Shown here: positions 47,158 to 56,002 of the stretch, in pieces | Numbering within the stretch: the first letter of the stretch is position 1 | Layout of the letters: each line of letters begins with the position of its first letter | NCBI GenBank assembly: GCA_947499635.1 | Contig: CANMPD010000003.1 | Coordinates: forward strand, 124,001 to 188,000 | From: an uncultured Paracoccaceae bacterium | GTDB taxonomy: Bacteria > Pseudomonadota > Alphaproteobacteria > Rhodobacterales > Rhodobacteraceae | DNA length: 64,000 nucleotides | Direction of reading: 5' to 3' | Notes under the pieces: model-generated | Database searches by the model: none | What the model was told of the DNA's origin: nothing | What the model saw: only the letters and a program-made list of their open reading frames with translations | Made by a program: the position numbers and the translations under genes

Positions 47158-47838
47158 TTAATCTTTTTTGTTGGCCTCTTGCCAGGCGCGAGGGTCGTTG
47201 AGGAATTTTTCAACTTCATCCAAGGTTTGCGTGCTAAAGCTGCCTTGGGCGCGCGCCTCGGCGAGGACATCCCACCATGTGCACAGATAATGCAAGGCAA
47301 CCCCGTGGTCGCCCAATGTCTTTGTCGTCTCAGGGAAGATATCGTAATAGAAAATTACCGCTGTATGACCACAGGTCGCACCCGTTTCGCGGATCGCATC
47401 AACAAACGACAGTTTTGAGCCCCCGTCCGTTGTCAGGTCTTCAACCAGCAAGACACGTTCGCCCTCACGCATTGCGCCCTCGATGCGGGCATTTTTGCCG
47501 TAGCCTTTTGGTTTTTTGCGGACGTATGTCATAGGCAACGCCATACGTTCGGCAACCAGCGCAGCAAATGGAATGCCCGCGGTTTCGCCACCCGCAATGT
47601 TGTCAAACGCTTCAAATCCTGCGTTGCGCATGACTGTGACGGTCATAAAGTCCATTAGGGTTGAACGGATGCGCGGATAAGAAATGAGCTTGCGACAATC
47701 AATATAGCTGGGAGACGGGAGCCCCGATGCCAATGTAAAGGGCTCATCCGTATTGAAGTTCACCGCTCCAATTTCCAACAACATCCGCGCCGACAGACGC
47801 GCAATTTCTTCGGGTGTGGGGTAGGAGGTCGGGATCAT
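47158..47838 (-). CDS. pyrE: Orotate phosphoribosyltransferase
   Basis: A 226-aa enzyme of pyrimidine synthesis (orotate plus PRPP to OMP). The PRPP loop is [15 protein letters not shown], and [12 protein letters not shown] is the flexible loop. The ATG at 47838 is preferred (AGGTG upstream); an in-frame ATG at 47895 would add 19 residues not typical of the family. pyrC lies 250 bases upstream on the same strand. Confidence 0.95.
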   Translation of the reverse strand: MIPTSYPTPEEIARLSARMLLEIGAVNFNTDEPFTLASGLPSPSYIDCRKLISYPRIRSTLMDFMTVTVMRNAGFEAFDNIAGGETAGIPFAALVAERMALPMTYVRKKPKGYGKNARIEGAMREGERVLLVEDLTTDGGSKLSFVDAIRETGATCGHTAVIFYYDIFPETTKTLGDHGVALHYLCTWWDVLAEARAQGSFSTQTLDEVEKFLNDPRAWQEANKKD

Positions 47839-48031
47839 GGCAGCACCTATTTCATTGGGATGATGTGAGGGACGATCTGAAATCTGCACGCTCATACCCG
47901 AGGGCTGTCGAGCTGTCGAGAGGGCTTGCAGATTAGGCAGCAGCGTCTAAGGGGGCGATGCTGTAATCTGAGGGATTATATAATGGTGCGTGATCTCATT
48001 TTGCACCACAAACAAAGAACAGCACATGCAA

Positions 48032-48082
48032 TCGCGGCAAGAAAGCCGCGACGGATGGGTAAGGGAGGCCGAAACCTCCCTT
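48032..48082. terminator. Two hairpins after pyrC
   Basis: TCGCGGC-N6-GCCGCGA (48032-48051) and AAGGGAGG-N6-CCTCCCTT (48061-48082) lie just after the pyrC stop on the minus strand. T-runs are poor, so the second may terminate weakly. No gene was seen in the 250 bases between pyrC and pyrE. Confidence 0.55.
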
Positions 48083-48090
48083 TGTCTTTC

Positions 48091-49131
48091 TTAGGCGACC
48101 TTCCAGAATACGTCATACCCCGGGTCAAACACCGTAACGGGCCCATCAGGCGTGTCGATGTTTTCGGGAAAGGCAACCGCCGTGTCCTGTTTGGTCAGTG
48201 TCAGGGTCTCGCCGCTTATAGGGAGGCCGTAGAAGGCAGGACCGTTTTGGGATGCGAAGGCGGCAAGTTTGTCCAATGCACCGTCTTCTTCGAAGACATG
48301 GGCCAATAGCGACATGGTATTGGGCGCGGTGAAGCATCCCGCACAGCCACAAGGTGCGATTTTATTCTCGTCCGTGTGAGGCGCCGAATCTGTGCCAAGG
48401 AAATAACGCGGATCGCCCGAAGTGGCGGCGGCACGCAGTGCAATGCGGTGTTCTTCGCGCTTGGCGACGGGCAGGCAGTAGTAATGTGGTTTGATCCCAC
48501 CAACCAAGATGTGGTTGCGGTTGATAATCAGGTGGTGCGTGGTGATCGTCGCACCCAGATCTTTATCTTGGCTTGCCACATAATCGGCGGCGTTTTTGGT
48601 GGTGATATGTTCCATTACCACGCGCAAACCGGGTGTCGCACGACGGATGGGGTCTAGGACACGATCGATAAACACGGCTTCGCGGTCGAAAATGTCGATG
48701 TCGTGGTCGGTGACTTCGCCATGGGTACATAGGGGCAAGCCGATCTCGGCCATCTTTTCCAGCACGGGGCGGACTTTGTCGAAATCAGTGACGCCAGACG
48801 CAGAATTTGTTGTTGCACCGGCGGGATACAGCTTCACCGCTTTGACCAGACCCGAGGCATGCGCGGCTGCGACATCGTCAGGGTCAGTGTTTTCGGTCAG
48901 ATAGAGCGTCATGAGGGGCTCAAACGCCATCCCTTTGGGGAGAGCGGAGAGAATACGATCACGATATGCCGCCGCTTCATCGCTGCGCACCACCGGTGGC
49001 ACCAAGTTTGGCATAATAATCGCACGCCCAAAATGGCGGGCAGTTTCTGGCAAAACAGCGCGCAGCATATCGCCATCGCGTAGATGTAGGTGCCAGTCGT
49101 CGGGGCGGGGGATTGTCAGCGTCTGTGTCAT
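48091..49131 (-). CDS. pyrC: Dihydroorotase
   Basis: A 346-aa zinc enzyme of pyrimidine synthesis (carbamoyl aspartate to dihydroorotate). [11 protein letters not shown] holds the first two metal His. [13 protein letters not shown] has the lysine that is carbamylated. LCTHGE and LGTDSAPH give the remaining ligands. It is the class II (E. coli-like) type. Transcribed towards pyrE. Confidence 0.96.
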   Translation of the reverse strand: MTQTLTIPRPDDWHLHLRDGDMLRAVLPETARHFGRAIIMPNLVPPVVRSDEAAAYRDRILSALPKGMAFEPLMTLYLTENTDPDDVAAAHASGLVKAVKLYPAGATTNSASGVTDFDKVRPVLEKMAEIGLPLCTHGEVTDHDIDIFDREAVFIDRVLDPIRRATPGLRVVMEHITTKNAADYVASQDKDLGATITTHHLIINRNHILVGGIKPHYYCLPVAKREEHRIALRAAATSGDPRYFLGTDSAPHTDENKIAPCGCAGCFTAPNTMSLLAHVFEEDGALDKLAAFASQNGPAFYGLPISGETLTLTKQDTAVAFPENIDTPDGPVTVFDPGYDVFWKVA

Positions 49132-49184
49132 CCCTTGCGCCTAGCACAGCCAAAGGGCTGTGAAAAGACAGGTTGCAGCGGGTG

Positions 49185-50120
49185 CTAGGTGTTGCCGTCC
49201 AGGCGGGTTTTCAATGCAGCAAGGCGTTGATGGAAATGCGGTGCATTGATCCGGTCGCAGACGTTTTCACACAAAAGGCGGGCAAGCTCTGGACGGTCGC
49301 GACGTTCAAGCTCTGCAAGGACGTCGCGGAGGTACCCGCGGTGATCTCGGCGTGCACGTATGAGCTTGTAAAACGCGTTGCGGGTCAGGCGATCGGATCC
49401 GGCTAGCGATAGAATTCGGTAGAGTGCCTTCATATCCATCAGGCGCGTCTGGATCGCTGCACCAAGATAAGGTGTTGGTAGGAGTTGCGCGTTGGGACTA
49501 CGAAACAGGCTGGCATGCATGGCATCGAGATGCTCGTGTGGGTCGTAAATGACATAGCTTTGAGCCGCGGTCTCGAGCATGTCAGGGGCATAGCCATAGC
49601 GGTCATTGAAATCTAGGTGACGCATTTCGACAAAACGGTCGTCCCAACTGGTGAGACGCGGATCAAGGGTCGCTTGAGGTTGGATCAGCACGACAGTTGA
49701 GCCGTGTGCGGCGACAGAAAACGCTGCTGCGGCGTAGGCACAGGGACCCGCGCCGTAAAAGACGACTTTCTTAAATTGCTCGAAAAATTCGTCGTCGATC
49801 AATTGGTCGAAAAGCTCATAGACTTCATTAGAGCGAAACCACGTGTCCCCTTGGGACAGCAGACACAGATGTGACCAGCCTTGTGTTCGTGCTAGGTCAA
49901 AGCCTAAAGGCAGTGATTTCGGAGACAGTGTGCGAATTCCGCTCAGACTTTCGAAGCTGACCAAAAGCGTATCGTCTTGATCCACGAAGGTTGCAAAATG
50001 TTTATCGTCCAAGGCATGATACATGCCATGTGCTGAGGCCAATTTTGCCAGGCCATCTTCCCAATCGCGTGCACTTAGGCCTGAAAGATCTTGATCCAGA
50101 ATATTTGCGGCGTCTTGCAT
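49185..50120 (-). CDS. Conserved roseobacter protein, function unknown
   Basis: A 311-aa protein. I recall relatives in Rhodobacterales that databases label phosphoadenosine phosphosulfate reductase, but none of the CysH motifs are present, so the label is doubtful. The stretch VVFYGAGPCAYAAAAFSVAAHGSTVV resembles a nucleophile-elbow or Rossmann turn, and YGYAPDMLETA and DPHEHLDAMHA are other conserved-looking parts. A CtrA-type box lies 109 bases upstream. The next gene upstream is a glycosyltransferase on the same strand. Confidence 0.6.
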   Translation of the reverse strand: MQDAANILDQDLSGLSARDWEDGLAKLASAHGMYHALDDKHFATFVDQDDTLLVSFESLSGIRTLSPKSLPLGFDLARTQGWSHLCLLSQGDTWFRSNEVYELFDQLIDDEFFEQFKKVVFYGAGPCAYAAAAFSVAAHGSTVVLIQPQATLDPRLTSWDDRFVEMRHLDFNDRYGYAPDMLETAAQSYVIYDPHEHLDAMHASLFRSPNAQLLPTPYLGAAIQTRLMDMKALYRILSLAGSDRLTRNAFYKLIRARRDHRGYLRDVLAELERRDRPELARLLCENVCDRINAPHFHQRLAALKTRLDGNT

Positions 50121-50228
50121 GCTCGTGACCTGTTCTTTGTATGGCCCAATGTCAGCGAGGGCCGTTGCTCCGATGTCTACGTATAGAATGAGGCTAAATT
50201 TGGAAAATGGTTGGCCGAATTGGCGCCA

Positions 50229-50243
50229 TTAAGGTTTGGTTAA
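50229..50243. promoter_or_regulatory. CtrA-type box TTAA-N7-TTAA
   Basis: TTAA-GGTTTGG-TTAA, a full-length match, 109 bases upstream of the conserved-protein gene start. It is palindromic, so strand is undefined. A role of CtrA is inferred from the consensus only. Confidence 0.5.
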
Positions 50244-50297
50244 TATCTTGTTGCGGGTATCGTCAATACGTAGGGGCATCGTGGGCCTAGACCTGCG

Positions 50298-51422
50298 TTA
50301 GTCTGCCTCTTTTGTGCGAGTTTCCGTTTTTACATCGTGTTGGCCAAGCATGGAAAACCCGGTCAGGGTTCGCGCCGTTCCTGCAGAAATAACGCGCGAA
50401 GGGGCTGCCATCATTAAACGGCTGAATAGAGCACGAAACGGGTCTTGGCGCATCAATTTGGCAAAGCGTTCATGTCGCCATTGAACCGCGCGCTTGTGCA
50501 ATTTTTCCAATTTTTCGTCTTGGAGCCATTGGGTCATTAAGGCGTCGCGCGCATGGCGGTAGCGGCTGATGCTGGTGTCTTCGACTTGATTATAATTGCG
50601 TTCGATCCAGTAATCTATTGCGATAGGCAAATCTGCATGGTTCACGCGGCCGCGGTCGGATTTGAGGATAAAACTCTCCATCGCGCCCAATGGGTAGTGG
50701 TTTAATTGGACATGAGCAAAGTTGTTTTGTCCGTAATTGGAAAACAACCGTTTGGTTTTGAAATCGCCATCCAATTCGCGTCCAGATCCATCAAACCAGC
50801 GATAGCTTTCTAGATCTGCTTCGTCGCGCGGGGCGCGGGGACGATGCACGCCAAGTTTACGGTACAGGCCGTTGTTGCGATACAATGTTTTGAACATCGC
50901 GGCACGCCATGGCCAATGGATGACGTCCGGAGCGCTGCGTTGAAACTGATCTGTCAGAGGGCGGTCGCTGAAACGCACAGTGTCAGCATTGCCAAATAAC
51001 CTCCACGTCAACGTAATTGCGTCGGCGTGGGGGAGGGTGGCAAATAACGCATCCAATGTGCCGTCACCTGTATGGATGTTCACAAATTCATCAATATCAA
51101 GACATAAAAGCCAGTCTGCCTTTTTCACCAGCTTGTGTTTGTCAGCGGTTTTCAGTGCGGTGAACTGTATGCCGCTTTTATCATAGGGGCCGTCATTAGA
51201 AATATGGGTAAGTACTCCCATATCTTGCATGTGATCCAGAATTTTCTCTGTGCCATCATCGCAGTCATTTGAAAACACGAGGAAGTCACTAAACCCTACC
51301 GCGCGATGATGCGCGAGCCATTCCAACAAAAATGCGCCCTCGTTGCGAACGGTTAAAACGGCTGTGGCACGTAGAGGGCTGTCAGGCATCAGAGGTTTAG
51401 CTTTCGTATCCAGTCGTATCAT
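50298..51422 (-). CDS. Glycosyltransferase family 2-like protein
   Basis: A 374-aa protein. ATAVLTVRNEGAFLLEWLAHH is the nucleotide-sugar binding start of GT2-like enzymes (Glyco_tranf_2_4 type). WLLCLDIDEFVN holds the DxD metal motif. It lacks transmembrane helices and is probably cytosolic, acting on exopolysaccharide or capsule. An in-frame ATG at 51389 is an alternative start. Confidence 0.8.
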   Translation of the reverse strand: MIRLDTKAKPLMPDSPLRATAVLTVRNEGAFLLEWLAHHRAVGFSDFLVFSNDCDDGTEKILDHMQDMGVLTHISNDGPYDKSGIQFTALKTADKHKLVKKADWLLCLDIDEFVNIHTGDGTLDALFATLPHADAITLTWRLFGNADTVRFSDRPLTDQFQRSAPDVIHWPWRAAMFKTLYRNNGLYRKLGVHRPRAPRDEADLESYRWFDGSGRELDGDFKTKRLFSNYGQNNFAHVQLNHYPLGAMESFILKSDRGRVNHADLPIAIDYWIERNYNQVEDTSISRYRHARDALMTQWLQDEKLEKLHKRAVQWRHERFAKLMRQDPFRALFSRLMMAAPSRVISAGTARTLTGFSMLGQHDVKTETRTKEAD

Positions 51423-52027
51423 ATCGCTGAGGCGTTTAAAATGATCAGCGTAACACTATCGCTTGCGGTATCACATCGACGAATTTGATGGAATATTGTT
51501 GTTGGGCCGCTTTTGGGGGATATCAGCCCATTGTTTTTGACGTAAGCGTCAAAATGAGCTTTGGGACCGCTTTGCGCTTGTGTGATCCGTCAAGCGGTGT
51601 GTCGCTCCACTGAGACACGGTCACTGATCTACGCAGTGCTGGGAGATCAGTGACCAAAATGTAGATATTCTGCGTATGAAGGCTATTGTACCTGGTTGAT
51701 AGCGCTGTGACCCTAGCATGATACTATCCGTTTGGGGATATGCATGCGTATTGGCCACCTGTAGATCTATCAAAACCGTCCAACCTAGGCGGCGACAGCT
51801 GAACAAGATGCAGCTTTAATGGGGCAAGCGGGTATCGGTCTAAAGCCGTGTGTACAGTAGGTGCGTAGGGTTTGGGCGCAGAACATTACAGGGATTATCA
51901 AGCCATAATGTCCCGCAGCAACCTATACGCGTGTTACCATCACATTTAGCCTCAATGTGTTCACGACCGCCTTGAACGTAGTTCTGCAGTCACATCGTAA
52001 ATGTCATTTGTCGCGACCACGTGGGTA
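51423..52027. other. 600-base intergenic region with inverted repeats
   Basis: No convincing gene on either strand. A perfect 12-bp inverted repeat, GGTCACTGATCT-N13-AGATCAGTGACC, is at 51619-51655, and a hairpin TTTTGACG-TAAG-CGTCAAAA at 51535-51554. The latter could be a terminator. The former has no known role; I considered an insertion-sequence end but found no transposase remnant. Confidence 0.55.
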
Positions 52028-52663
52028 TTATGCGTTGCGTAATAGATCCGCTATGTCATCCAACAAAACTTGTGTTTGACCTGAGAGCTGTCTAATTTCA
52101 CTGGCGATTACGGCAAACCCCTTACCAAGATCCCCGATCCGAGCAGCTTCGATTGACGCGTTGAACGCGATAAGTTGAATATGTCGCCCAACAGATTCCG
52201 CGCTCGTGATGGCATTCAACATTTCGCCTTGACGGGTTTGTGTGCGCTGCGCGTGGGTGTCGATCAAGTTGGTGGTTAGTTGATCCAAGAAATCCGTCAT
52301 GTTGGGTTCAAGAGACTTCAGACAGTGGTCAGATAATGTATCTAGCTGTTCAGCTGATAAAGGAGAGTCGGCTTCATAGGCTGTAATAGCCTCTTCGACG
52401 GGTGTGATTTCATCAATGCAATTGATACGTTTTTCATCAAGTGCTGCAGGTAGCGTGTGTTCTAACTCTGCTAGTAACTCAGGTAATTGAACAGACAGCA
52501 TCTTCTGTGCATTTTCGATTCTAGCTTTGGATTTTGCAAGGATGTCCTGCCCTTCCGGTGCAGACGTTTCACTGCGTAATAAAGATAGAACCGAAAGCGC
52601 CGCTATTCTTGCTGGGCCGATGGCAAGAAAAGCCCGGTTTTGAAGAGCGGTCAATGTGTCCAT
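52028..52663 (-). CDS. Chemoreceptor-signalling-domain-like protein, soluble
   Basis: A 211-aa protein from the ATG at 52663. The frame runs further upstream but crosses the infC terminator. The C-terminal part has the methyl-accepting-chemotaxis hairpin-tip sequence: SVGRHIQLIAFNASIEAARIGDLGKGFAVIASEIRQLSGQT, which is close to the highly conserved tip (NASIEAARAGExGRGFAVVAxEVRxLA). No transmembrane helix or ligand domain is present, so it may be a cytosolic signalling protein. No che gene is adjacent. Confidence 0.75.
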   Translation of the reverse strand: MDTLTALQNRAFLAIGPARIAALSVLSLLRSETSAPEGQDILAKSKARIENAQKMLSVQLPELLAELEHTLPAALDEKRINCIDEITPVEEAITAYEADSPLSAEQLDTLSDHCLKSLEPNMTDFLDQLTTNLIDTHAQRTQTRQGEMLNAITSAESVGRHIQLIAFNASIEAARIGDLGKGFAVIASEIRQLSGQTQVLLDDIADLLRNA

Positions 52664-52790
52664 AACAAGGTGTCTTTCGTGAACAGGGCCTGAAAGCTGC
52701 CCAAAAGGGCGCAAACAGGGGAAAACATGTAAGTTGGCTCTTTGGTAAAGCAAAAGGGTTATCAGGATGGAAACAGCATGAAGATTAAAC

Positions 52791-52820
52791 GAAAAAAACC
52801 CTTCCACATCTGGAAGGGTT
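52791..52820 (-). terminator. Terminator after infC
   Basis: On the minus strand AACCCTTCCA-N4-TGGAAGGGTT is followed by a run of seven Ts. It lies 74 bases after the infC stop, which makes infC a single-gene unit here. Confidence 0.9.
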
Positions 52821-52893
52821 CTAAATATTCGTTTCGAAGATAAATGCGAGGCTTAAGAGTTAGCCCTTAGCTTATCATCGCAAATATCATTAA

Positions 52894-53442
52894 TTATTTT
52901 GTTGGCGCTGGGCCGATCATCATAACCATCTGACGACCTTCCATTTTCGGCATATTCTCGACTTTTCCAAGATCTTGGATGTCTTTTGCCACACGCTCAA
53001 GCAACTCACGGCCAAGGTTTTGGTGCGCCATTTCACGACCGCGAAAGCGCAGGGTCACCTTAACTTTGTCACCGTTTTCAAGAAACTTAACAACGTTTCT
53101 CATCTTGACGTCATAATCGTTCGTGTCCGTATTGGGACGGAACTTGACCTCTTTGACCTCGATGATTTTTTGCTTTTTACGCGCTTCGCTTTCACGCTTT
53201 TGCTGTTCATACTTGAACTTCCCAAAGTCCATGATCTTACAAACAGGTGGGGTTGCATTTGGCGAGATTTCAACCAGGTCAAGACCTGCTTCGTCAGCTA
53301 ATTGCATCGCTTTGGCTGGATGTACCACGCCAACATTTCCACCATCTGCGCCGATCAGGCGAATTTCTGGGGCACGAATTTTATCGTTAATGCGCGGGCC
53401 GGTTTCACGTTGCGGCGGCGCGTTATGAGGTCTGCGAGCTAT
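52894..53442 (-). CDS. infC: Translation initiation factor IF-3, apparently starting at AUA
   Basis: A 182-aa factor that discriminates against non-AUG starts and keeps subunits apart. The family N-terminus ([15 protein letters not shown]) begins at 53442, where the codon is ATA. AAAGGA (53451-53456) lies eight bases upstream. No ATG, GTG or TTG is close; an in-frame ATG at 53502 would add 20 residues not seen in the family. IF3 genes are known to use rare starts (AUU in E. coli) for autoregulation, which fits. The core [24 protein letters not shown] and C-terminal RNA-binding part are complete. Exact N-terminus is inferred. Confidence 0.85.
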   Translation of the reverse strand: MARRPHNAPPQRETGPRINDKIRAPEIRLIGADGGNVGVVHPAKAMQLADEAGLDLVEISPNATPPVCKIMDFGKFKYEQQKRESEARKKQKIIEVKEVKFRPNTDTNDYDVKMRNVVKFLENGDKVKVTLRFRGREMAHQNLGRELLERVAKDIQDLGKVENMPKMEGRQMVMMIGPAPTK

Positions 53443-53502
53443 GACAGCGTTCCTTTGTATTGTTCCTAGAAAGTGCCGGAAAACTAACGGGTCCGAGCAC
53501 AT

Positions 53503-54016
53503 GAATCAAGATAAATGCGGGTATGACGAGGCTTGGATCAGTTTTCAACCCATCATTCTGCGTGCGGTAGCTTAAAGATCTTTCTATTGCGTTATCTTAT
53601 TGGTTTTCGCGCAGGTCTGTGCGTCTTATTGCCTGTTGTGTCAGTTAAGTGCCGCGATTGAATTAAAATGAGGCATGTTTTTCAGATTTGACGGGTGGTG
53701 TGGCGCGGGCCCAATATGTTTCACGCGCGTGCACAATCTTATCATGTGTAGGCGCCCTCTAAGGTCCAGAATGTGAATGAATCCCTTGGAAAGAAACGTT
53801 TTGAAACACCGTAGCTTGATACTGCAGGTGTGTTCGTCAGTTAGAAATGCCTTTAGCAAAGCGCATTGCTAGGATTATGTCGGTTGAAATGTTACAGGTA
53901 CACACAGGGAAGTGATATCTGACAGGATTTATAAGGTTTATGGGGCCTTGGGTTGTTTTTAAACATTTCCTATGTGGGGGAGATGCTTTTTGCCTTAACG
54001 ACGTTTAGGATATGTA
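53503..54016. other. Intergenic region with no gene seen
   Basis: About 500 bases with infC transcribed away to one side and the membrane protein gene to the other. No open frame looks real. Moderately AT-rich near the 3' end. No hairpin of note. Confidence 0.5.
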
Positions 54017-54514
54017 ATGACAACACCTGATTTTTCCCGTGAAATTGATTTTAAACAGATTGCTATAGCGGTGCTTGTGGCTGGTTTAGCCGGGGAGATT
54101 ATTTTTGAACTGTACGCGTGGTTGGTGTCGCCTGCAGTTTTTGGCCCCTCTTTACAGCCTTCTAAATTGGTTATGGCGATCATAGCGAAGATCTCAGGGC
54201 TATCTGTGCCTTATCCTCTGGCATTCGTATTGCATTTTGGGATCGGGTCTGTGGGGTTTGGTGTGTTTGTCTTCTTGTGGCGGCAATTGATGCCGGGACG
54301 TGTCTTCCTGGCAGGTCTTGTTGCTGGATTGGTGCTGTGGTTCGTTGCACAAGGGCTGTTGGCTCCGTTCATTGGGCGACCGTTCATGATGGAGTTCGGA
54401 ACCTACACGCAGTCCTCTTTTGTTGGTCATGTAGGTATGACACTTATCATGTCTTATTTGATGGATGCTCTTATCTCGCGTCAAAAACGGAACCACCAGA
54501 AACAGGCCGATTAA
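54017..54514 (+). CDS. Hypothetical membrane protein with four helices
   Basis: A 165-aa protein with hydrophobic segments at about residues 14-38, 66-90, 98-118 and 137-155, so probably four-helix. I do not recognise the family. A conserved-looking segment is PYPLAFVLHFGIGSVGFGVFVFLW. It is flanked by a hairpin (GCCCAAGA-N5-TCTTGGGC, 54543-54563) downstream, which may end its transcript. Confidence 0.6.
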   Translation: MTTPDFSREIDFKQIAIAVLVAGLAGEIIFELYAWLVSPAVFGPSLQPSKLVMAIIAKISGLSVPYPLAFVLHFGIGSVGFGVFVFLWRQLMPGRVFLAGLVAGLVLWFVAQGLLAPFIGRPFMMEFGTYTQSSFVGHVGMTLIMSYLMDALISRQKRNHQKQAD

Positions 54515-54542
54515 CTAGGATACCTGATCCTTCACTAGAGTA

Positions 54543-54563
54543 GCCCAAGAAATAATCTTGGGC
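54543..54563 (+). terminator. Hairpin after the membrane protein gene
   Basis: Perfect 8-bp stem GCCCAAGA-AATAA-TCTTGGGC, 28 bases after the stop, without a strong T-run. It may be a weak terminator. Confidence 0.55.
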
Positions 54564-54717
54564 CACGCTGCCACAAGCGAGCAAGTATTGCCATTGTCTG
54601 AGGTGTCTCTTTCATATGTTTAAGAGAGGGGCATTAACCTTGTGTTTAGATTGAACACGCACACGGCATCCCATCGTATACAGTCGATCCTGTGATATGT
54701 TTGAGGGAGAGTGTGTT

Positions 54718-55179
54718 ATGTTCCGCCTGATCTATACAAGTCGCGCAGTTGCTGATCTGTCCAATCAAGATATTTCGCAAATTTTGGCGACGGCCCGACG
54801 GCGTAACGCAGCCGAAGGGATTACCGGTCTCCTCCTTTATAATCAGCGGCATATTTTGCAAGTTTTGGAAGGGCCACGTGACGAGGTTGAGGCCTGTTTC
54901 CACCGTATAAAACAAGATACGCGTCACAGTCGCGTTTTGTTGCTCAATCAAGGCCCGGTAGCCAGTGCGTTTTTCACAGACTGGTTCATGGGGTACGATG
55001 TTTTGGGTGCTGAGGACGTGCAGAGCGAGGCTGTTATCACGCTTGAGCAGTTGCGTGACCGGCTTGATCAAGTTTCAGGGGTAGAGACATCTGATCGCAA
55101 ACAAAGCGTAATGCGCTACCTGAAGCTATACCTCCTTACTGCCACAAGCTCAGTACCGCCCGTTCAACAAACGGGGTGA
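54718..55179 (+). CDS. BLUF-domain blue-light photosensor
   Basis: A 153-aa protein, a single BLUF domain plus a short C-terminal helix region. All the flavin-pocket residues fall at the expected spacing relative to AppA (Y21, N45, Q63, W104, M106): here Y6 in LIYTSR, N30, Q48 in ILQVLEG, W89 and M91. The domain should bind FAD and sense blue light. No effector domain is fused, so the output is likely a protein partner. GAGGGAGA lies before the ATG at 54718. It neighbours the accessory region with luxR-luxI. Confidence 0.88.
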   Translation: MFRLIYTSRAVADLSNQDISQILATARRRNAAEGITGLLLYNQRHILQVLEGPRDEVEACFHRIKQDTRHSRVLLLNQGPVASAFFTDWFMGYDVLGAEDVQSEAVITLEQLRDRLDQVSGVETSDRKQSVMRYLKLYLLTATSSVPPVQQTG

Positions 55180-55347
55180 TACTGTTAAAGTAAGGGTTGC
55201 ATCTGACCCTTCCGGTGGGTTCTTCCCGATTTAGCTATTACGGCCTATAGTGGCGCTGACGCCACCAACGAAGCGCGAATGGTGTCGTTTCCGGCCCTTA
55301 GCGGACTTTCACACTGATTTCGAGCTGTAAGATCAGCCTCTGGATAG

Positions 55348-55989
55348 CCGTCATTTGCACGCGACGGTCAGCTACCCAGCTGGTATTGGCGACAATTCTC
55401 CCAATACATTCTTTTCTACGAAAACGATCATTGGGCCTGTCGTGTTCTTGAACATCGTCCGTTCGTGCAGGCTAAGGCCTACAATCAGAAAGTTGGCGGT
55501 GTGAAACGCGATTTTGATCCGATCACCGGCGTCGACCCAACTCCTCAGTTTGCGCATCTGGCAAATCTGATGAAGTTCGACAAGAACCAGACGTTCCAAG
55601 TCAATCTGCACCAATGGAGAACGAGGGTCAGTGACGTCTACAAAGGAGCCACAATACCGGAGGGGCCACATCGTGACGGCCATCACATAACCAGCGTCAC
55701 GGTCTGGAATCGCAAGAACGTATCAGGTGGCGATTCTACGCTGTTTCAAATCGGCAAAACCGAACCCTTTTTCAAAAAGGTCCTCAAACCCGGTCAATGC
55801 CTGGTCATGCGGGATGAGGATATGGTCCATGGCGCTGACGACATTACAGCAAACTCAGATGACGGTGGATCTCGCGATATCTGGGTAATCTCTATCAACC
55901 CGTGGAACGACCGCCGGTATGGAGACACCTTCGAAGAGTTCGCATCTGCTGAGGTCAGTTCCGGCAGTGATCCGATCGCAGCTGAGTAA
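55348..55989 (+). pseudogene. 2OG-Fe(II) dioxygenase remnant, 5'-truncated
   Basis: The C-terminal part matches the PF10014-type 2OG-Fe dioxygenases: PHRDGHHITSVTV and MVHGADD give the HxD...H iron site, and GGSRDIWVISINPW gives the 2OG arginine region. The frame is open from 55348 (a stop precedes it) and has no ATG/GTG/TTG before 55465. Homologous sequence (WYWRQFSQY to FVQAKAYN) is already in frame upstream of that GTG. The N-terminal ~60 residues of the family are missing or out of frame. Such enzymes can hydroxylate free amino acids. It ends 13 bases before the next remnant (AAAGGA between), so the two were an operon. Confidence 0.65.
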
Positions 55990-56002
55990 AGGAACAACAA
56001 GC

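Noticed and set aside
47926-48309. Plus-strand frame downstream of pyrC
   Set aside because: Most of it is antisense to pyrC; the remainder covers two hairpins and has no family match.
51621-51806. 61-codon minus-strand frame in the 600-base gap
   Set aside because: It runs through an inverted repeat, has no ribosome binding site and no similarity.
53641-53859. 72-codon minus-strand frame upstream of infC
   Set aside because: No RBS, no motif, unusual composition; probably chance.
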